A DNA stretch of 64,000 bases from Nelumbo lutea. Lineage: Eukaryota > Streptophyta > Magnoliopsida > Proteales > Nelumbonaceae. The stretch spans positions 18,042,934 through 18,106,933 of the forward strand of contig JAKGHH010000003.1 of NCBI GenBank assembly GCA_022828595.1, read 5' to 3'. The notes beneath the pieces were generated by a model that was given only the letters and a program-made list of their open reading frames with translations, was not told where the DNA came from and made no database searches. Below are positions 60,175-64,000 of the stretch, piece after piece. Position numbers and translations under genes: made by a program. Each line of letters begins with the position of its first letter. Within the stretch, counting starts at the first letter, position 1.

Positions 60175-61102
60175 CTACAAGGATGGAAACCCACATATCA
60201 TTCATTATAGAGAAGAAACAAACATTGGAAGGTCACAAGTTCTAGATCTATATACCAGCAAGGAGGTGGAAACACAAACAACGGATAGAGTCTAGCAGGA
60301 CGCAGAGATATCATGTGTATTTGCCCATAGTCATAGAAGACTAATTGATAAAGAACTCTTCTGACGCATTAAAGGAAAGCAATACTGTCAAGAAACTATC
60401 TAAGTGTTTGTGACTGAGTTCAATTTCAAAGTTCAAACAAGAAAATGAAAAACAAAATTCATTTTTGAGGCAGGGGATGATATAAGATAGCAAGAGGAAA
60501 GGGCATAATTTTTTTATTTAGTGCAAAGGAATCAAAGAAACTCCATAGAATGAGAAAAGATAACAATTCCAAAGTATAGATAACGAACTAAAAGACAGAC
60601 AAATACAAACGGTTGACACTAGATTAAAACAAGGATCTAACCAATAGATCCAGAGTTTTAAGGAGAAGCTCATAAATTTGTCAAAATATCTGGTTTTTCT
60701 ATCTGGGTTTCCAGTCAATCCTTCAAAGAAAAGGCTTGATTCCTAGTTAGAATTCAATAAGCGAAAGCCAACAGAACATATACGAAAAGTGACCGTCTGA
60801 GTTACAGTCCAAGATATCAGATCCTCCAAAAAAAGTGTTGATTTGTGCATCATGCACAGAATCATTACACATACAACAGAACCCCATTAAGAAGACTCCA
60901 CAGAAAAACAAAGAGGACATCTCTCAGAGACCAATAACAGCAAACAAATAGACAAAAGATCAGGCAGCATAATAAATGAGAAGCCGACAGATTTTTTTTT
61001 AATGGAACATTAACAGTACAAACAGATCATAAGATCACGAACACTCAGACTATAATTGATTCATGTGTCCTGCTTGAAGTTCGAAGTTCAGATCAGCATT
61101 AC
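60175..61102 (-). other. 5'-UTR intron of UGD
   Basis: On minus, AAGAAG|GTAATG at 61102 and TTGTAG|GTTATTG at 60175 give a 928-base intron ending 20 bases before the ATG. Introns in the leader are common in plant UGD genes and often raise expression. Inferred from splice sites. Confidence 0.65.
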
Positions 61103-61247
61103 CTTCTTTTTGGTCCCTCTGTTTTCTTCCAAAAGATCTAAGAAGAGAAAACGAAAAACAGGAACAGAGAGATGGAAGCAGTAGATCTCTGAAGAGAAAG
61201 AGAGACTACGGCTTCTCTCACAGGAAAACGAGGAAACCGAGAGCTTC

Positions 61248-61254
61248 TTAAATA
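61248..61254 (-). promoter_or_regulatory. Likely TATA box of UGD
   Basis: TATTTAA on minus, about 145 bases upstream of the proposed leader donor site. A transcription start near 61215-61220 would follow, within a purine-rich GA leader. Confidence 0.6.
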
Positions 61255-61259
61255 CCCAA

Positions 61260-62460
61260 AACCCATCTAAGATCTACCCCATATTTCACAAACCAAGCAA
61301 TAAAAAAAAAAAGTCAGATTTAACAGCTGAACTGGAACATTCAACACGTTTTCTGGTTTCAGGCACACTTTACACCAACAAACAAGAGGGAGAAAAATAA
61401 AATAAATAAAAAAGAATCTTTTTAAACCATACATTTAATAAGATTTGTTTTTTCAGTAACACCAATATTATTAATTCTTAATTAATCTAACGAACAATTT
61501 TACTGAAAAAGGAAAAGGGAAGAAATTAGAATCCATGTTCCAATAAAAAAACCGCTCCTTCCATGTAACCAGTTTAGGCAGTTCAACGAGTGAAGCTACA
61601 ATGACATTCGACGCGTCTGTCATTCTAGGCTCCAGCCTTCAGGCCAATAAAAAGATGACTTTAAGGCGTGTAAAGTTTCCTTGAGAAAAAGGAAACAAAC
61701 AAATTCAACGAAATAAATAAAACCCAGGTTCTGAAAATGTAATTTTAAAAATACCCATTGCGCAGAAAGTGCCAAAAAAATAATGTTTTTTCAATAAATA
61801 AAGGTAATTAGAAAACCATTTTAATGGTGTTTTAATTTCTTATCAATAAATTAAAACAAAACTTTAAGATCCAGAAAGAACGTGATTAATAATTGTTGCT
61901 GCCAGAGGTAGAGCACAACGTAATTTCTAATATTCGAGGCCAATAGGTCCAACATATTAAGAAAAAGAAGATGTTAAAGGCCCTGGGAAATATTCTAGGG
62001 GCAAAGAGTTTGATGATTAAATCGAGATTTAAATCTTAAGTTCCAACATATCTTTACCTCAATATAGGAACCTTTTATATAGTCGGAGTTGTATAAAAAG
62101 AATAATAATTGGGAACAGGTGGCCACAGTTAATAGTGGTTGGTGATGGGTGATTATGATGCATTCGGCTGATGCCACGTATCAGAATTCATCTGATAACC
62201 GAGATGCATTCGACCAATACTACGTATCAAGATCTGCGAGTCAGCCAGATACTCCATGAACCACCAAAAGAGGAGGCGTTGAGTGAGATCGAAGCCATGA
62301 TTTAAGGCAGGGAGTGACGGTTAGGAAGTATGACCCAAATTATGAAGAAAAAGAGCATGACTTCTAGACAAAAGAGACGGATGAAGCTACAAAGTTATTT
62401 CTTTCTTCTAATTAACACCGGAGAAAGAGAGCAACCATTCTTTCACTGTATTTAAGTGAT
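61260..62460. other. Upstream region of UGD, no gene seen
   Basis: AT-rich sequence with no supported frame; presumably contains promoter elements that I cannot name. Confidence 0.4.
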
Positions 62461-62462
62461 GT

Positions 62463-62790
62463 TAGAGTTAAACGGCTTGGTTTGACGTGTTCTAAGAGAT
62501 AAGACTTTGATTTGATTTATTGGTCAAGCACGTAACACTTGATATCAAACCCAGCTATAAGTGAGAATTGTTTAAATCGAACCATTGCACATAATTAGCT
62601 GCCCAAGCGTGGAGATATGCTAAAGTTTTAAAAGGTTAAAAGCTTGGCTTGACGTATTTTAACAATCAATACTTTTGGTTTATTGGTCAAGCATTTATTT
62701 GATAATTTGATATCAGTATCTATTAAGTGAGAGTTGTCTAAAGTACCGAAAAGTCCAAAAGGTTAAATGGCTTGACTTGAATAACGCACA
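62463..62790. repeat. 168-bp tandem duplication, diverged
   Basis: Copies starting near 62474 (GCTTGGTTTGACGTG) and 62642 (GCTTGGCTTGACGTA) share 'ttattggtcaagca', 'ttgatatca' and 'taagtgagaattg' (second copy 'taagtgagagttg') in order. Both are decayed. Confidence 0.7.
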
Positions 62791-63715
62791 AAGGTTAAAA
62801 AAAAAACAATTGAACCCAAATTTTTAAATTTAGAAAAAAAAAATATTTGAATAACCCACAAAGGTAAAATCAATTAATTTGTAAAAGAACCTCTCAAAAA
62901 TCAGAATTTAATGTAATAAAATTATTCATAAAGTTCCTGAAAAGGACTAAAGAAAAAGCTCACAATTAAGAATATTGAAGCAGTAGTTGGATAATTGTAT
63001 TCTAAGCTAACTGATTGATCAGCCTGACGTGTTGTATTATATGATCATTCCAATAATATCATGCAGTTCTCTGTAGAACTCAGATGGCCAATGAAAGTAT
63101 TGAGTCCAATTCTAATTTTAGATGGGTCAATAGAATTTTCTAGGTGGGTCATGGGTGGATCTTTCTGGCCCGAACTATGTGCCAATTGTTTTGCCCTATT
63201 GACCTAAAGAACTCTCATTTCTCACACACAGATATTCATGTCTTCGGTTCTACCCCCCCAAAAAATCAAAATCTGTCTTTGCAATGGAACGGTTTTTGAC
63301 CATAAAATAGAGTGAATATTAAGACAGTGTGTGCCAAATTCGCACCCTGAAATTTGCAAACCTTAAAAAAAAAAAAAAAAAAAAAAAAAGGATGATTTTG
63401 TAACAAATTTTGAAAGCAAGCTGACAACTCTGAAAATATTGGTAGTTATCTGTGAAGGAAGTCATGGTGGATTCATACCAAAATATAGAGCAGCTCTGCT
63501 GGTCCATGTTAGGTAGGATCAAATTACTCGGAATTAAATACAAATTATATTATAAATATAACCTGTAGCTCTGAAACTATTGTTAGTTACAAGTACACTT
63601 TGTGCCTGCCGGGGAATGAACACTAAACCGATAACAACTCGTTAACACATTTCTAGACTTTAACTATTTGGACCCCTACCAGGCTTTGTTGAGCAAAAAT
63701 TAAAGTAGAAAGAGT
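62791..63715. other. Intergenic DNA
   Basis: No gene seen. A run of more than 20 A at about 63365-63390 is the most obvious feature and could be a retroposed tail, but no gene body was found beside it. Confidence 0.5.
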
Positions 63716-63953
63716 ATGGTTTTTAAAACCGGACGGTTGGACCGGAAAAACCAGGGGTGACTGGTTCCGTTTTTCTCCAAAATCAGGATTTTTTAAGAAA
63801 TCGTTGATTTTGGTCAGTAAACCGCTGACTCAGTCAGTTAACTGTTCAAATGGTTTTGACCTTTTTTTTTTTTTTGTTAAAACGGGCCGACCGTTTCAAT
63901 CCTGTAACCGGACCCCTGACCGGTTCGGTCTCCTGATCGGTTTTAAAAACCAT
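63716..63953. repeat. hAT-like MITE
   Basis: Ends ATGGTTTTTAAAACCGGACG and CCTGATCGGTTTTAAAAACCAT are inverted repeats of about 20 bases with few mismatches. The interior repeats 'ccgg..gaccgg' words. No target duplication could be confirmed. Confidence 0.75.
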
Positions 63954-64000
63954 GAGAAAGAATTTACCATGAACATCTAATACAAATATTTTTTTTGGGT

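Noticed and set aside
63319..63543. Minus frame with a run of Phe
   Set aside because: The Phe run is the translation of a long A tract; no domain.
1..64000. A new host defence or metabolic system
   Set aside because: Only three unrelated host genes are present; everything else of note is transposon-derived or non-coding.

Overview
The window is nuclear DNA from a seed plant. It holds plant-type genes with introns in their 5' leaders, Ty3/gypsy and Ty1/copia retrotransposons of plant lineages, a plant LINE, and many MITEs. The species cannot be fixed from what is visible. There are three convincing host genes, all on the minus strand: a four-finger C2H2 zinc-finger repressor of the ZAT type (7223-8971), an ELM2/SANT (Myb-like) nuclear protein with one coding intron (36422-38293), and a UDP-glucose 6-dehydrogenase (58712-60154). 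No tRNA, rRNA or CRISPR array was seen.

Layout. 1-6.9 kb is AT-rich intergenic DNA with MITE relics, a cluster of foldback repeats and a 151-bp tandem repeat. 7.2-9.5 kb is the zinc-finger gene. 12.5-16.6 kb is a 5'-truncated, decayed LINE on the minus strand. 16.9-18.3 kb is a Mutator-like element with long terminal inverted repeats (TIRs). 19.3-30.0 kb is a nearly complete but dead Tat-like Ty3/gypsy element with two LTRs, gag-pol on plus and an extra antisense ORF on minus. It sits in a degenerate minisatellite. 30.9-32.0 kb holds hAT-type MITEs. 32.6-35.2 kb is a second Mutator-like element with a Tourist MITE in its left TIR and a hAT MITE inside. 36.4-40.5 kb is the ELM2/SANT gene. 40.95-43.73 kb is a third Mutator-like element with a near-identical 9-bp target duplication, and it carries a solo LTR with a perfect 5-bp duplication. 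44.5-45.0 kb is a hAT MITE with a perfect 8-bp duplication. 47.1-56.0 kb is a nested wreck: a second gypsy element whose 5' LTR was entered by an antisense copia element, followed by a deletion that fused copia integrase to gypsy gag. 56.6-57.1 kb is a Tourist MITE. 58.7-61.25 kb is the UDP-glucose dehydrogenase gene with its leader intron and a likely TATA box.

The three host genes are independent and do not form a pathway. The main interest is the transposon archaeology: nested insertions whose order can be read from target duplications, a promoter LTR with a 40/37-bp repeat ladder, about ten copies of one short foldback family, and an antisense accessory gene in a gypsy element. I found no convincing new host system. 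Most long plus-strand ORFs outside the retroelements are shadows or tandem-repeat artefacts.
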